Position numbers and translations under genes: made by a program. A DNA stretch of 64,000 bases from a virus. How positions within the stretch are numbered: the first letter of the stretch is position 1; each line of letters starts with the position of its first letter. The stretch is taken from the IMG/VR virus record IMGVR_UViG_3300033994_001756, positions 1 through 64,000 of that record; one strand, written 5' to 3'. Positions 7,122-14,930 of this stretch are shown one piece after another. The notes beneath the pieces are model-generated. The model saw only the letters and a program-made list of their open reading frames with translations, had not been told where the DNA came from and ran no database searches.

Positions 7122-7529
7122 ATGACTAAACAAAACGGATTTATTGACCCTGTTATTGCTATTGGTGCTGTTGGTGCCATTGCTGTTCTTGGTCTCATCT
7201 TCATTGGTGGTCCACAGTATAATGTGTGGCAGCAATCACTTGCTGGTAAAGCGGAACTGCAAAAGGCAGAGTTTACTCGTCAGGTAGCAGTTCTGGAAGC
7301 ACAAGCAAAGAAAGATTCTGCTTCGCAACTTGCTGATGCTGAAATCATCCGTGCTCAAGGTGTTGCCAAGGCAAACCAAATCATTGGTGATTCGCTGAAA
7401 GATAATCGTGAGTATCTTCAGTATCTGTACATTACTGGTATTGAAGATGGTGCCAAAAATGGTAATGTAACCATCTATGTGCCCACTGAAGGTGGGATGC
7501 CTGTTCCTACACTCCAAATGAACAAATGA
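7122..7529 (+). CDS. SPFH/prohibitin-like membrane protein
   Basis: 135 residues preceded by a GAGGT ribosome site. An N-terminal hydrophobic segment (about residues 9-28, AIGAVGAIAVLGLIFIGG) is followed by an Ala/Gln/Lys-rich helical coiled segment (ARQ-type, QAKKDSASQLADAEIIRAQG) like the C-terminal stalk of prohibitin/stomatin proteins, and a short domain ending VPTEGGMPVPTLQ. It lacks a full SPFH domain, so it is a minimal version. The role is not established. Confidence 0.65.
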   Translation: MTKQNGFIDPVIAIGAVGAIAVLGLIFIGGPQYNVWQQSLAGKAELQKAEFTRQVAVLEAQAKKDSASQLADAEIIRAQGVAKANQIIGDSLKDNREYLQYLYITGIEDGAKNGNVTIYVPTEGGMPVPTLQMNK

Positions 7530-8128
7530 TTGAAAAGCAAATCCAGTCTGAAGTTTATGGTGTTCCAAGTGTATTCACACTAAGGTTTTACACTGAGGAT
7601 GATACTCCATGGCTCAAGAATACTTTTGAAGCCTGGAAACTATTGCATGAATGCCTTCGTGAAGAAGCAGCTGGAGACCAGGGACTGTTTCATGATGAGA
7701 GAGCTACAAACATTCCAGAAGCAATCTCTGAAGTAACATATTGTATTTTGACTACAGCTGGTAGGTATCACAAATCATCAAATGAAAAGCTAAAAGATCG
7801 TTCGTTTGATGCATTTGATATTATTGACGGCAAGGCAGTACAGATCAAAGCTACACAAATGAAGTATGATTGTACATCATTTGGACCCAAGTCCAAGCAA
7901 GATAAAATTATCTTTATGGATTTCTACAATGGTGGCAACATTGATGGTACTGTAGATGTTTATGAGATTCCATATGATCTTGTATCAAATGTAATCGTCA
8001 AACAAAAAGAACAAGTCACATTTGAAGAACGCAAGAAAGAGGGAAAGCGTCCTAGGTTCTCTGTAAAGAAATACGTAATCGAACCCAACGATCTCCAGCC
8101 CCTTTACAAGGGAATCAAACTGTGGTAA
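7526..8128 (+). CDS. type II restriction endonuclease, Bsp6I-like
   Basis: 200 residues, ATG overlapping the previous TGA. It has ERATNIPEAISE, then SFDAFDIIDGKAVQIKATQ, a PD-(D/E)XK-type core (Asp95 or Asp98, Gln106-x-Lys108), SFGPKSKQDKIIFMDFYNGG and KRPRFSVKKYVIE. From memory these blocks and spacing are those of the Bsp6I family (GC^NGC cutters), but I could not search. A C5-cytosine methyltransferase follows 24 bases later, the expected partner. With it this forms a phage-borne restriction-modification pair, probably used against other DNA in the infected cell. Alternatively it is an orphan nuclease protected by the methylase. Confidence 0.72.
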   Translation: MIEKQIQSEVYGVPSVFTLRFYTEDDTPWLKNTFEAWKLLHECLREEAAGDQGLFHDERATNIPEAISEVTYCILTTAGRYHKSSNEKLKDRSFDAFDIIDGKAVQIKATQMKYDCTSFGPKSKQDKIIFMDFYNGGNIDGTVDVYEIPYDLVSNVIVKQKEQVTFEERKKEGKRPRFSVKKYVIEPNDLQPLYKGIKLW

Positions 8129-8152
8129 CATATCAGAACTTATACGAAGGCT

Positions 8153-9091
8153 ATGCTAAAAACTATTGATCTCTTTGCTGGAATTGGTGGGATGCGTATT
8201 GGATTTGAGAATGCTGGATTCCAAACAGTATTCTCAAATGACTTTGAACCCAAGTGCAAAGCAACTTATGATCTAAACTTCCAAGAGTCTAAACTTCACA
8301 TTCAGGATATTCGTGAGATCAATCCTGCAACACTCCCTGACTTTAACTTCCTATTAGGTGGTTTTCCTTGCCAGCCATTCTCTATTGCTGGCAACCGTCA
8401 GGGATTTGATGATCAAAAGGATCGTGGCAATCTATTCTTTTGCATTGCCAACATTATTAAACAGAAATCTCCCGATGGATTTCTTCTTGAGAATGTAAAG
8501 AATCTAGTTGGTCATGATGGTGGTAATACTATGAAAACCATCAGTGCAATTATTAATAGCCTTGGCTATAGTTTCAAGTATAAAGTTCTGAATACTATGG
8601 AATATGGTAATGTTCCGCAGAATCGTGAACGTATCTATATTGTAGGGTTCAAAGATCCAGTTCACAACTTTAAGTTTAGTTTCCCAGATCGAGTTGCACT
8701 TACCAAAACTGTACGTGAGTATCTTGAACCAGTTGTAGATCGTAAATATTATTATAATGGTAAGCCACTCTATGACAGAATCAAAGATGATGTCATAGAT
8801 GAGAATGAAGTATATCAGTGGAGGCGTAAGTATGTACGTCAAAACAAACGAGGTGTATGTCCTACACTAACTGCTAATATGGGATCAGGTGGACATAATG
8901 TTCCTATTATTAAAGTCTCAGATGGTATTCGTAAACTAACTCCTCTTGAATGTGTACGACTTCAAGGATTCCCTGATTGGTATCAACTACCAAAAGCATC
9001 TGATTCATCATTGTATATGCAAGCTGGTAACTCAGTGAGTGTTCCTGTTATTGAAGCCATAGCAAAACGAGTTGTATTTGCTATGCAATAA
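8153..9091 (+). CDS. C5-cytosine DNA methyltransferase
   Basis: 312 residues with the m5C motifs in order: I DLFAGIGGMRIGFENAGF, IV GGFPCQPFS (catalytic Cys73), VI LLENVKNL (Glu113), VIII QNRERIYIVGF, and IX/X IRKLTPLECVRLQGFP and MQAGNSVSVPVIEAI. The recognition region between VIII and IX is short, as in methylases of small palindromic sites. It transfers methyl from AdoMet to cytosine in DNA. It is the last gene of the operon, directly after the Bsp6I-like nuclease whose site it should protect; a strong terminator follows at once. Confidence 0.95.
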   Translation: MLKTIDLFAGIGGMRIGFENAGFQTVFSNDFEPKCKATYDLNFQESKLHIQDIREINPATLPDFNFLLGGFPCQPFSIAGNRQGFDDQKDRGNLFFCIANIIKQKSPDGFLLENVKNLVGHDGGNTMKTISAIINSLGYSFKYKVLNTMEYGNVPQNRERIYIVGFKDPVHNFKFSFPDRVALTKTVREYLEPVVDRKYYYNGKPLYDRIKDDVIDENEVYQWRRKYVRQNKRGVCPTLTANMGSGGHNVPIIKVSDGIRKLTPLECVRLQGFPDWYQLPKASDSSLYMQAGNSVSVPVIEAIAKRVVFAMQ

Positions 9092-9096
9092 TAATC

Positions 9097-9120
9097 AGAG
9101 GGCTATATGCCCTCTTTTTT
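9097..9120 (+). terminator. Rho-independent terminator after the methyltransferase
   Basis: Perfect 7-bp stem AGAGGGC / GCCCTCT with loop TATAT, followed by a T-run. It closes the long polycistronic operon that fills 1-9091. Confidence 0.9.
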
Positions 9121-9128
9121 GTGTCTGC

Positions 9129-9157
9129 TTGACATGGTTGTGGCTCCATGGTACGAT
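9129..9157 (+). promoter_or_regulatory. sigma70-type promoter of the helicase gene
   Basis: TTGACA, 17-bp spacer, TACGAT. It lies just after the terminator and 22 bases before ATG 9179, supporting that start over the upstream in-frame ATG. Confidence 0.75.
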
Positions 9158-9178
9158 AGATCCATTCGTTCATCACCC

Positions 9179-10420
9179 ATGAAGCTCCGTCCCCACCAAG
9201 CCCGAAGCCTCACCAAGATGGAACTGGTTCGCCTTGGCCAAATTTATGTTCCGACTGGTGGTGGCAAAACTCTGATTATGATTCGTGATCTCATGCGTAG
9301 ATTAGAAGAATCAGACAAACCATTTACTGCACTGATTGTTGCTCCTCGCATCCTGCTTGCGAATCAATTGTGTGCAGAGTTTACACAAGAAATCAAGAAT
9401 GCTGTTGTCGCCCATGTTCACTCTGGCGAAACCAAACATTTCTCTACAACTAATCCTGATCATATTACCATGTTCCACAACATGGTTAAATCTAACAATG
9501 AACACCAATTACTTTTTACTACTTATCATTCTCTTCACCGTGTTATTGACAGTGGAATACACATTGATACAGTCTACTTCGATGAGGCTCACAATGCCTG
9601 TAAGCGAGACTTCTTTGTTTCTACTGCAATGATGTCTCAACATGCAGAGTCTGCATACTATTTTACTGCTACACCTAAACTGTCACAGAATCCAAAAGGT
9701 CGTGGCATGAATAACTCTATTGTGTTTGGTCAAATTATTGAGAATGTACCTGCACCTGAACTGATTGAGAACGGTAGCATCATTCCTCCCATGGTGCAAG
9801 TGTATGAGGTTGATGGTGAGCGTGATAAAGATAATGCAGCAAAACATGATGCTAAAACTCTATTAGCTATCCTTGATGGCCTAGATGCAAATAAAGCTCA
9901 AAAAGTGCTAGTTGCTGCACCTAGTACCAAGGTTTTATGTCAGATGCTGTTCCGAACTGATGTCATGAATCAATTCAAACAACGTGGCTATGAGATCCTA
10001 CATATTACATCTAAGGAAGGTGCATATGTCAATGACCAGAAGGTGAATCGTGAAGTATTCTTTGATACCATGACTAAATGGGGTCAAGACAAGCAAAAGA
10101 AGTTTGTATTGTTTCACTATTCGATTTTGAGTGAAGGGATCAACTGCCCAGGGCTTACGCACTCTGTGCTCTTGCGAAATCTCAACGTCATTGAAATGTG
10201 TCAAACTATTGGACGAGTTATTCGTGTTGATAGAGAAGATGCACAAGATATGGCTGATGGTGTGCTCACTCCTGGTGATTACATGTCTTATCGTAAATCT
10301 CATGGTTTTGTGACTGTACCAGTTCACAAGAACTATGGTAAGAATACTCAACAACGTCTGCAATCTGTTGTAGACTTTGTATTCAGGCAGGGAATCCCTC
10401 CAGAATACTATGTGGACTGA
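9179..10420 (+). CDS. superfamily II helicase
   Basis: 413 residues from ATG 9179; the frame opens at 9107, but that part contains the promoter. Motif Q region LRPHQ, Walker A PTGGGKT (25-31), motif Ia VAPRILLANQL, DEAH box at about 135, motif III TATPK at about 163, and motif VI QTIGRVIR at about 342. It is of the UvsW/type-III-restriction-like helicase group and would unwind or remodel DNA or RNA with ATP. T4-like cyanophages usually carry UvsW near uvsY, which lies at the window end, so this may be a second helicase. The adjacency to restriction-modification genes is suggestive, but it has its own promoter. Confidence 0.85.
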   Translation: MKLRPHQARSLTKMELVRLGQIYVPTGGGKTLIMIRDLMRRLEESDKPFTALIVAPRILLANQLCAEFTQEIKNAVVAHVHSGETKHFSTTNPDHITMFHNMVKSNNEHQLLFTTYHSLHRVIDSGIHIDTVYFDEAHNACKRDFFVSTAMMSQHAESAYYFTATPKLSQNPKGRGMNNSIVFGQIIENVPAPELIENGSIIPPMVQVYEVDGERDKDNAAKHDAKTLLAILDGLDANKAQKVLVAAPSTKVLCQMLFRTDVMNQFKQRGYEILHITSKEGAYVNDQKVNREVFFDTMTKWGQDKQKKFVLFHYSILSEGINCPGLTHSVLLRNLNVIEMCQTIGRVIRVDREDAQDMADGVLTPGDYMSYRKSHGFVTVPVHKNYGKNTQQRLQSVVDFVFRQGIPPEYYVD

Positions 10421-10430
10421 GCCAGTTCAC

Positions 10431-10476
10431 GGGCTGTCACAGACCACTTGACAGCCCTGCCAATCTGCCCTATTGT
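10431..10476 (+). promoter_or_regulatory. promoter with -35 inside a perfect inverted repeat
   Basis: TTGACA (10448) - 17 bp - TATTGT (10471) drives the small-gene operon at 10527. The -35 box is part of a perfect 9-bp inverted repeat, GGGCTGTCA (10431) / TGACAGCCC (10449). This could be the helicase terminator stem or an operator; it lacks a T-run. Confidence 0.7.
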
Positions 10477-10526
10477 GTCTTTGTTGACACGGAGGACTTC
10501 TGACCTACTCACCTCGACGCAAACGC

Positions 10527-10763
10527 ATGAACAACAAAGAATATACCTGGGCGGAAGCTCTAGGTGCTCTCACAGGACTTGCAATCATTGTAGTATTTGC
10601 ATTCATTCTGAGTGCTTTACTCATGATTCCTGTAGCATGGATTGTTCACTGGATTCTAGTGAATCTCTTTAGCTACACTGTTCTCACTTTTTGGCAAGTC
10701 TGGGGTATCATTCTTGGTATTCGACTTGTATTCTCTGGCCTCGTTACTGTAAACAAAAACTGA
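10527..10763 (+). CDS. small membrane protein, two TM helices
   Basis: 78 residues with two hydrophobic helices (about 15-44 and 50-72: GLAIIVVFAFILSALLMIPV; LTFWQVWGIILGIRLVFSG). First gene of an operon running to 13387 from the promoter at 10448. Unknown function. Confidence 0.7.
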   Translation: MNNKEYTWAEALGALTGLAIIVVFAFILSALLMIPVAWIVHWILVNLFSYTVLTFWQVWGIILGIRLVFSGLVTVNKN

Positions 10764-10769
10764 TTTATC

Positions 10770-11003
10770 ATGGAAACTGGTGACATCACGGTTACACTCA
10801 CTGAATCTCAGCATGAGATGATGATGGACATTATCTTGAATGCTCTCGATTCATTTCAGCTTGTAGCTCCCTATGATGATGGTATGCACGAGCTTCCGCT
10901 TGACAATGCCATCGTTCAACGGTATGATACGCTGGATACACTCCGACAGACATTCGCAAGTCTCTGGAGTGATCGCTTCAATCCTTATTCTGAGGAAAAC
11001 TGA
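10770..11003 (+). CDS. hypothetical acidic protein
   Basis: 77 residues, ATG 10770, six bases after the membrane gene. The first part resembles the small phage segment ITVTLTESQHEMMMDIILNA, followed by acidic helices. Its TGA overlaps the next ATG. Unknown function. Confidence 0.65.
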   Translation: METGDITVTLTESQHEMMMDIILNALDSFQLVAPYDDGMHELPLDNAIVQRYDTLDTLRQTFASLWSDRFNPYSEEN

Positions 11004-11179
11004 TGCTTCCCTTTCTCTTGGCTACAATCGTTCAGTATGATTTCCTATCGACTCCTGTTCCTGAAAGTGTTGCAAGGCAATGTGCCTCTGATGTTGGCAT
11101 TCCTTATGCTAGCGACAATTTTAGTGATACTGAATGGCAAGAGTTCAAGCGTTGTATCATCTATCGCATGAGTCGCTGA
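11003..11179 (+). CDS. hypothetical 58-residue protein
   Basis: ATG overlaps the upstream TGA (TGATG). Sequence MLPFLLATIVQYDFLSTPVP, then ESVARQCASDVGIPYASDNF and a basic C-terminus. The hydrophobic first 10 residues are too short for a firm signal peptide. Stop TGA at 11177, one base before the next gene. Unknown. Confidence 0.55.
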   Translation: MLPFLLATIVQYDFLSTPVPESVARQCASDVGIPYASDNFSDTEWQEFKRCIIYRMSR

Positions 11180-11180
11180 C

Positions 11181-11510
11181 ATGACACAACGCTGGAGAGC
11201 AACAATCCGAACCCAATCCAATGTTCTACAGAATGTTGAGATTGAAACCCCTGGTATTGTACGACAAGATGCTATTGCACAAGTTAAATCAACCTATGGT
11301 GCAAAGGAGGTTATTACCTGCAATCCTATAAGTTCACCTTCTTCATCATCCAGTTCTGGATCCAGTTATTCTTCTGGCTCATCTGATGGTGGACTGTTCT
11401 GGATCTTGCTCTTCGGTGCAATGATGGCAGTTTATGTATTTCGATATGTAATTCTTGTTGCTGTCATTCTGTTTGCTATCTATTGTATCTACAAATGGCT
11501 TAAGAAATGA
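11181..11510 (+). CDS. membrane protein with Ser-rich linker
   Basis: 109 residues: a small N-terminal domain (TQRWRATIRTQSNVLQNVEI), a Ser/Gly low-complexity linker (about 52-71), then one or two transmembrane helices and a basic tail (YKWLKK). The layout suggests a cytoplasmic domain tethered to the membrane. Its TGA overlaps the phosphoesterase ATG. Confidence 0.65.
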   Translation: MTQRWRATIRTQSNVLQNVEIETPGIVRQDAIAQVKSTYGAKEVITCNPISSPSSSSSSGSSYSSGSSDGGLFWILLFGAMMAVYVFRYVILVAVILFAIYCIYKWLKK

Positions 11511-12139
11511 AAACTATTCGCTTCATTGGTGATGTTCATGGTAAATGGAAACGATACAAGAAGATCATCAATGAATGCGATGTTTCTATTCAAGTTGGTG
11601 ATTTCGGTGTAGGCTTTATCAGTAAAATTACTGAGCAAGTACATTCCAATCCTCCATATGATTCCATGAAGAAAGGTGATCACCGATTCATTCGTGGCAA
11701 CCATGATAATCCAAATGTATGCAAAAAGCATCCATTCTGGATACCAGATGGCACACTGATTCATGATAAGATCTTTTGTGTTGGTGGTGCAAAGTCTATT
11801 GACCAAGCATACCGAACAGAAGGATACAACTGGTGGCCTGATGAAGAATTATCATATTCAAAATTATTAAATGTGTATGATGAGTATGAAAAGCTCAAGC
11901 CATCTGTCATTGTTGCACATGAAATGCCAGAAAGCCTAACATACATAGTCTGTGCGAAACATAATATGACAAAACTTAACGATGTATCAGTAACTCGTCA
12001 GTTTTTTGATAATATAATAGACATACACAAACCAGACTTGTTTATTCATGGCCATTGGCATGTCAACCATCATACTATACACAATGGTGTTGAATACATT
12101 GGTCTGGGTGAGTTAGACTACGTAGACCTGGAACTATGA
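11507..12139 (+). CDS. calcineurin-like metallophosphoesterase
   Basis: 210 residues with the dinuclear-metal motifs in order: GDVHG (8-12), VGDFG, RGNHDN, VAHEMP and HGHWHVNHH. It would hydrolyse a phosphoester of a nucleotide, protein or nucleic acid. Phage members include serine/threonine phosphatases and Ap4A-type hydrolases; the substrate cannot be told here. It is in an operon of small early genes and overlaps genes on both sides. Confidence 0.85.
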   Translation: MKTIRFIGDVHGKWKRYKKIINECDVSIQVGDFGVGFISKITEQVHSNPPYDSMKKGDHRFIRGNHDNPNVCKKHPFWIPDGTLIHDKIFCVGGAKSIDQAYRTEGYNWWPDEELSYSKLLNVYDEYEKLKPSVIVAHEMPESLTYIVCAKHNMTKLNDVSVTRQFFDNIIDIHKPDLFIHGHWHVNHHTIHNGVEYIGLGELDYVDLEL

Positions 12140-12294
12140 ACGATGAAGACTGGACCAATCTCAGCAACATGCACAAGGAGTTGACAAAAAACCATCTAGC
12201 AGCCTATGATACAGCATATCTTGAAAAGTATGCTGAATTACTTGCCAAATCACTTGAAGGAAAAGGAGATCCATCACACAATGGACGAAGCTGA
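12136..12294 (+). CDS. hypothetical 52-residue protein
   Basis: ATG overlaps the phosphoesterase TGA. Helical: MNDEDWTNLSNMHKELTKNH, then AAYDTAYLEKYAELLAKSL. It overlaps the next gene by 14 bases. Unknown. Confidence 0.55.
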   Translation: MNDEDWTNLSNMHKELTKNHLAAYDTAYLEKYAELLAKSLEGKGDPSHNGRS

Positions 12295-12502
12295 TTATTC
12301 AATCTATCTCTCACATACTAATGCTATGGAGAGAATGGAGAAGTTCAACAATCGTGCAGTAAATGCTAAAACCTACAAAACAATGCACAAGAACTTCCGA
12401 ATTGCTGATGCTCTCTATGCAGAGTATCGTGAACTGATCGAAGAAGATCAAAACTATGTTACACTCTGTCTCGACCACCTTGAAGGTATTCTCAATGATT
12501 GA
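12281..12502 (+). CDS. hypothetical helical protein
   Basis: 73 residues from ATG 12281 (MDEADYSIYLSHTNAMERME). The frame is open to 12206, but that would duplicate the upstream gene. Its TGA overlaps the following ATG region. All-helical; unknown. Confidence 0.6.
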   Translation: MDEADYSIYLSHTNAMERMEKFNNRAVNAKTYKTMHKNFRIADALYAEYRELIEEDQNYVTLCLDHLEGILND

Positions 12503-12680
12503 AACCACTACTTTCCCAACTGAAGTTAATGCTATCGCTGCAGTTGCAGGATTAGCTGGAGCACTTGTTGTGATTCTTTACGCATTCACACGGAACCATC
12601 AGTATGAAATGCGGAAACGTTCCGCACGCATCAGCAAAGCTAATCAATCAGAGGTTGACATGCCTCCACAGATCGGTTAA
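12495..12680 (+). CDS. small single-pass membrane protein
   Basis: 61 residues from ATG 12495: short acidic lead, transmembrane helix (about 11-30, AIAAVAGLAGALVVILYAFT), then a basic cytoplasmic tail (RNHQYEMRKRSARISKANQ). Unknown function. Confidence 0.6.
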   Translation: MIETTTFPTEVNAIAAVAGLAGALVVILYAFTRNHQYEMRKRSARISKANQSEVDMPPQIG

Positions 12681-12706
12681 TCTGTAAAGGTAGTCAAGGG
12701 ACTTCA

Positions 12707-12883
12707 ATGAAACCCTATCCACTCGGCATCGACAATCCTTACAAGATTATGCAAGAGATTGGTTCTACCAAATGGTCTATTTACAGAATGGAACCATTCC
12801 AAAAGGTAGCAACATTCAGATCACAGTTTGATGCCTATGATGCTCGCCGTATCCTACTCCAAGTAGAAGGCTACAACGCATGA
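12707..12883 (+). CDS. hypothetical 58-residue protein
   Basis: ATG 12707 to TGA 12881. Sequence MKPYPLGIDNPYKIMQEIGS, then TKWSIYRMEPFQKVATFRSQ. It resembles small phage proteins with a beta-hairpin WSIYR motif. Ends overlapping the next ATG (ATGA). Confidence 0.6.
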   Translation: MKPYPLGIDNPYKIMQEIGSTKWSIYRMEPFQKVATFRSQFDAYDARRILLQVEGYNA

Positions 12884-13038
12884 GATATGTACCAGCAATC
12901 ATCTGTGGTTTTAGTATTATCATTGGTTGGAATGTTCTCATGGCCCTCCGTGATAATGGTAAACTCATTGATGTAGAATACCGAGCAGTACATCAAATGT
13001 ATTGCATCAAATACCCCAATCATCATCACTGCAAATGA
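12880..13038 (+). CDS. small membrane protein
   Basis: 52 residues, ATG overlapping the upstream TGA. N-terminal transmembrane helix (MRYVPAIICGFSIIIGWNVL) and a short exposed tail with His/Cys (HHHCK). Unknown. Confidence 0.55.
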   Translation: MRYVPAIICGFSIIIGWNVLMALRDNGKLIDVEYRAVHQMYCIKYPNHHHCK

Positions 13039-13301
13039 ACTTCACTGAACTGAACTTTGAGCAACACAAGATTCAAGATGGCATTCAAGCCAAACATTTC
13101 TTCCCTAATGGTTATGGTGTATCTGTAGTTCGCTTTCCTGGTAGTTATGGTTTTGAAGATGATTTGTATGAAGTAGCTATTCTCAAAGGCACCCAAGATA
13201 ATTGGGAAATCACCTATGATACACCAATCACTGATGATGTATTAGGTCATCGTGATGAACAAGACATTAACAACATTCTAGAAGAGGTACAAGCACTATG
13301 A
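13035..13301 (+). CDS. hypothetical 88-residue protein
   Basis: From ATG 13035, overlapping the upstream TGA. Beta-rich appearance (GYGVSVVRFPGSYGFEDDLY, then EVAILKGTQDNWEITYDTPI) resembling a conserved small cyanophage protein. Acidic. Unknown. Confidence 0.65.
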   Translation: MNFTELNFEQHKIQDGIQAKHFFPNGYGVSVVRFPGSYGFEDDLYEVAILKGTQDNWEITYDTPITDDVLGHRDEQDINNILEEVQAL

Positions 13302-13387
13302 GCAAGAAACCCTACAACAAACAACCCAAGCCTAAGACTGTAAAGATCTTTGGCACCTATCATACCTATACCAAGCCAGTTCAATAA
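13298..13387 (+). CDS. basic 29-residue peptide
   Basis: ATG overlaps the upstream TGA; MSKKPYNKQPKPKTVKIFGT, ending TKPVQ. Very basic. It is the last ORF before the terminator at 13401. Short, so supported mainly by the translational coupling. Confidence 0.4.
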   Translation: MSKKPYNKQPKPKTVKIFGTYHTYTKPVQ

Positions 13388-13400
13388 CTGTCACACTCAT

Positions 13401-13422
13401 GCCCCACTCCTGGGGCATTTTC
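13401..13422 (+). terminator. terminator of the 10.5-13.4 kb operon
   Basis: GCCCC / GGGGC stem with loop ACTCCT, followed by ATTTTC. Confidence 0.7.
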
Positions 13423-13426
13423 GGTC

Positions 13427-13444
13427 TATACTGATTCCAGTTCA
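13427..13444 (+). promoter_or_regulatory. probable promoter -10 and start region
   Basis: TATACTGATTCCAGTTCA immediately after the terminator. The same TATACTGAT-(2)-CAGTTCA block occurs at 18813, and a near relative (CATACTGAACTCGTTCA) at 15434 and 15675. No good -35 was found. Confidence 0.5.
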
Positions 13445-13457
13445 ACCACACCACACC

Positions 13458-13739
13458 ATGGTCACCGAACAGTTCTCCGCAGTCTTCCCTACCTGCTTCC
13501 GCATTCAGAATGATGATGAGTTGTTCTGGGTATATCCTGACCGCCTCATGGCCAACCTCCCACTGCCAGAAACTGAAGAAGATGCCATCCTAGATGGTTT
13601 CCCCACCATCACGTCATACGGTGCCCTCACTCCTACCTATTATCTGCAAGTAGAAAACCAAGAGTATATCAGCACATCACTTCAAGAACTGGAGCAAATC
13701 CTGTATACCTGGACATCTGAAGAAGGCTATGTGTGGTAG
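13458..13739 (+). CDS. hypothetical acidic protein
   Basis: 93 residues from ATG 13458. The open frame begins at 13350, but the upstream part spans the terminator. Contains VFPTCFRIQNDDELFWVYPD and DGFPTITSYGALTPTYYLQV. Single-gene unit between its own promoter and the late promoter at 13812. Unknown. Confidence 0.65.
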   Translation: MVTEQFSAVFPTCFRIQNDDELFWVYPDRLMANLPLPETEEDAILDGFPTITSYGALTPTYYLQVENQEYISTSLQELEQILYTWTSEEGYVW

Positions 13740-13811
13740 TATTCACGTCAGAAAAACACCACATATTCACCCTAAAACACACCACGCCACCCAACTCAAC
13801 CTTCAACTCAA

Positions 13812-13819
13812 AATAAATA
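13812..13819 (+). promoter_or_regulatory. late promoter (AATAAATA)
   Basis: T4-type late promoter octamer (consensus TATAAATA) upstream of the capsid-targeted gene at 13844; its neighbours use sigma70-type promoters instead. Confidence 0.6.
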
Positions 13820-13843
13820 GAATTAACCATGTTTAGATCAATC

Positions 13844-14191
13844 ATGATTACTTTCAAACAGTTCCTAGAAGAAGCAAAGAAGAAGGATAAGAAACCAAAG
13901 CCACTGTACTCTGAAAAGCATATCAAGGATCTTATAAAGAAACAAGGAGGGCATGGTCGTGAAGCAATCGAAAGGTATAATAGAGAGAATCCAAACCAAG
14001 GCCCAAGAGAATATAAACTAGGTGAAGATATACAACAAAAACAACAACAATTAAATCAAACACAAAGAGAAAGACTACAAGCAGAAAGAGATAGAGTAGA
14101 GAATTATAAAAAGAAAAGAAGAGAAGATGCAGATAGAGAGGATGAACAAGCAGAAATCATCCGAAGAATCGAAAAGATGAACAAAAACTGA
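13844..14191 (+). CDS. putative internal head protein with capsid-targeting sequence
   Basis: 115 residues from ATG 13844; an in-frame ATG at 13829 would add MFRSI. It begins MITFKQFLEEA, matching the T4 internal protein signal MKTYQEFIAEA with the cleavage Glu at the same position (Glu10, then Ala11). The rest is highly charged, Lys/Glu/Gln-rich and helical (QQKQQQLNQTQRERLQAERD). It is preceded by a late-promoter octamer. Expected to be packaged in the prohead, trimmed by the gp21 protease and injected with DNA. The signal is seen; the injection role is inferred from T4. Confidence 0.6.
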   Translation: MITFKQFLEEAKKKDKKPKPLYSEKHIKDLIKKQGGHGREAIERYNRENPNQGPREYKLGEDIQQKQQQLNQTQRERLQAERDRVENYKKKRREDADREDEQAEIIRRIEKMNKN

Positions 14192-14200
14192 TTGATTATT

Positions 14201-14815
14201 ATGACTAAACTAGTTTATGGTGTAGGAATTAATGATGCAGGTTACATCGTTATTCCTAAAGTTAATGGAAAGAACAAACACTGTAAAGTGTATGCTAATT
14301 GGAATGGAATGCTTAGACGTTGTTATTGTGAAAAATATCACTTAAGGTATCCCACATATAAAGGTTGTACTGTAGCACCAGTATGGCATAGATTCTCTAA
14401 CTTCAAAGCCTGGCATGATCAACAAGCATACACTCAAGGAATGCACTTAGATAAAGACATTATCTATCCAGGTAATAAAGTCTATGGACCAGAAACATGT
14501 GTGTATGTAAGTTCTAACTTGAATAAACTCTTGAATAAGGGAAGTGCTAGAAGAGGGAAGTATCCTATTGGAGTAGTTAAACAAGCTGATATAAGTGATA
14601 AAGGTAGACCTTTCATATCACGTATCAAAATCAATAGTAAATACATTCTTGTAGGTTGTTATCATACACAAGAAGAAGCACATGAAGCATATGTACAAGC
14701 AAAGATAAAATATATTCAAGATTATTATCTAATAAAAGAAGAAGATCAAAGGATTATAGATGGATTGAATAGGTGGATTGATGTGTTGCGGAATGGTATG
14801 TATGATTTAGTGTAA
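14201..14815 (+). CDS. HNH/AP2-like putative homing endonuclease
   Basis: 204 residues from ATG 14201. The N-terminal half follows the pattern W-x-x-ML-x-RCY ... YPTYKGCTVAPVWHRFSNFK ... LDKDIIYPGNKVYGPETC, seen in many phage HNH-like or AP2-associated proteins. The C-terminal half (KYPIGVVKQ... RPFISRIKINSKYILVGCYH, then TQEEAHEAYVQAKIKY) is AP2/ERF-like DNA-binding. Such genes are usually mobile. It sits between a late gene and the regulatory gap at 14.8-15.2 kb. The HNH catalytic residues are not fully clear, so it may be a DNA-binding remnant. Confidence 0.65.
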   Translation: MTKLVYGVGINDAGYIVIPKVNGKNKHCKVYANWNGMLRRCYCEKYHLRYPTYKGCTVAPVWHRFSNFKAWHDQQAYTQGMHLDKDIIYPGNKVYGPETCVYVSSNLNKLLNKGSARRGKYPIGVVKQADISDKGRPFISRIKINSKYILVGCYHTQEEAHEAYVQAKIKYIQDYYLIKEEDQRIIDGLNRWIDVLRNGMYDLV

Positions 14816-14871
14816 ATTATTAAGGTTATATTAAATGTAATAAAAAACATATATGAGTGATGTGTGTAGAG

Positions 14872-14930
14872 AGAATTATTAACCATATACTGTATACCTC
14901 TAGAATTATTAACCATATACTGTATACCTC
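14872..14930 (+). repeat. tandem 29-bp repeat with palindromic core
   Basis: Two identical 29-bp copies (14872-14900, 14902-14930), one base apart, each starting AGAATTATTAACC and containing ATATACTGTATAC, an inverted repeat. The AATTATTAAC part recurs at 16312, 18659 and 18678. It could be paired operator sites or tandem -10 regions. Part of the 376-base gene-free stretch 14816-15191. Confidence 0.7.

Noticed and set aside
14872-14930. Possible CRISPR array
   Set aside because: Only two copies separated by one base; no spacers and no cas genes.
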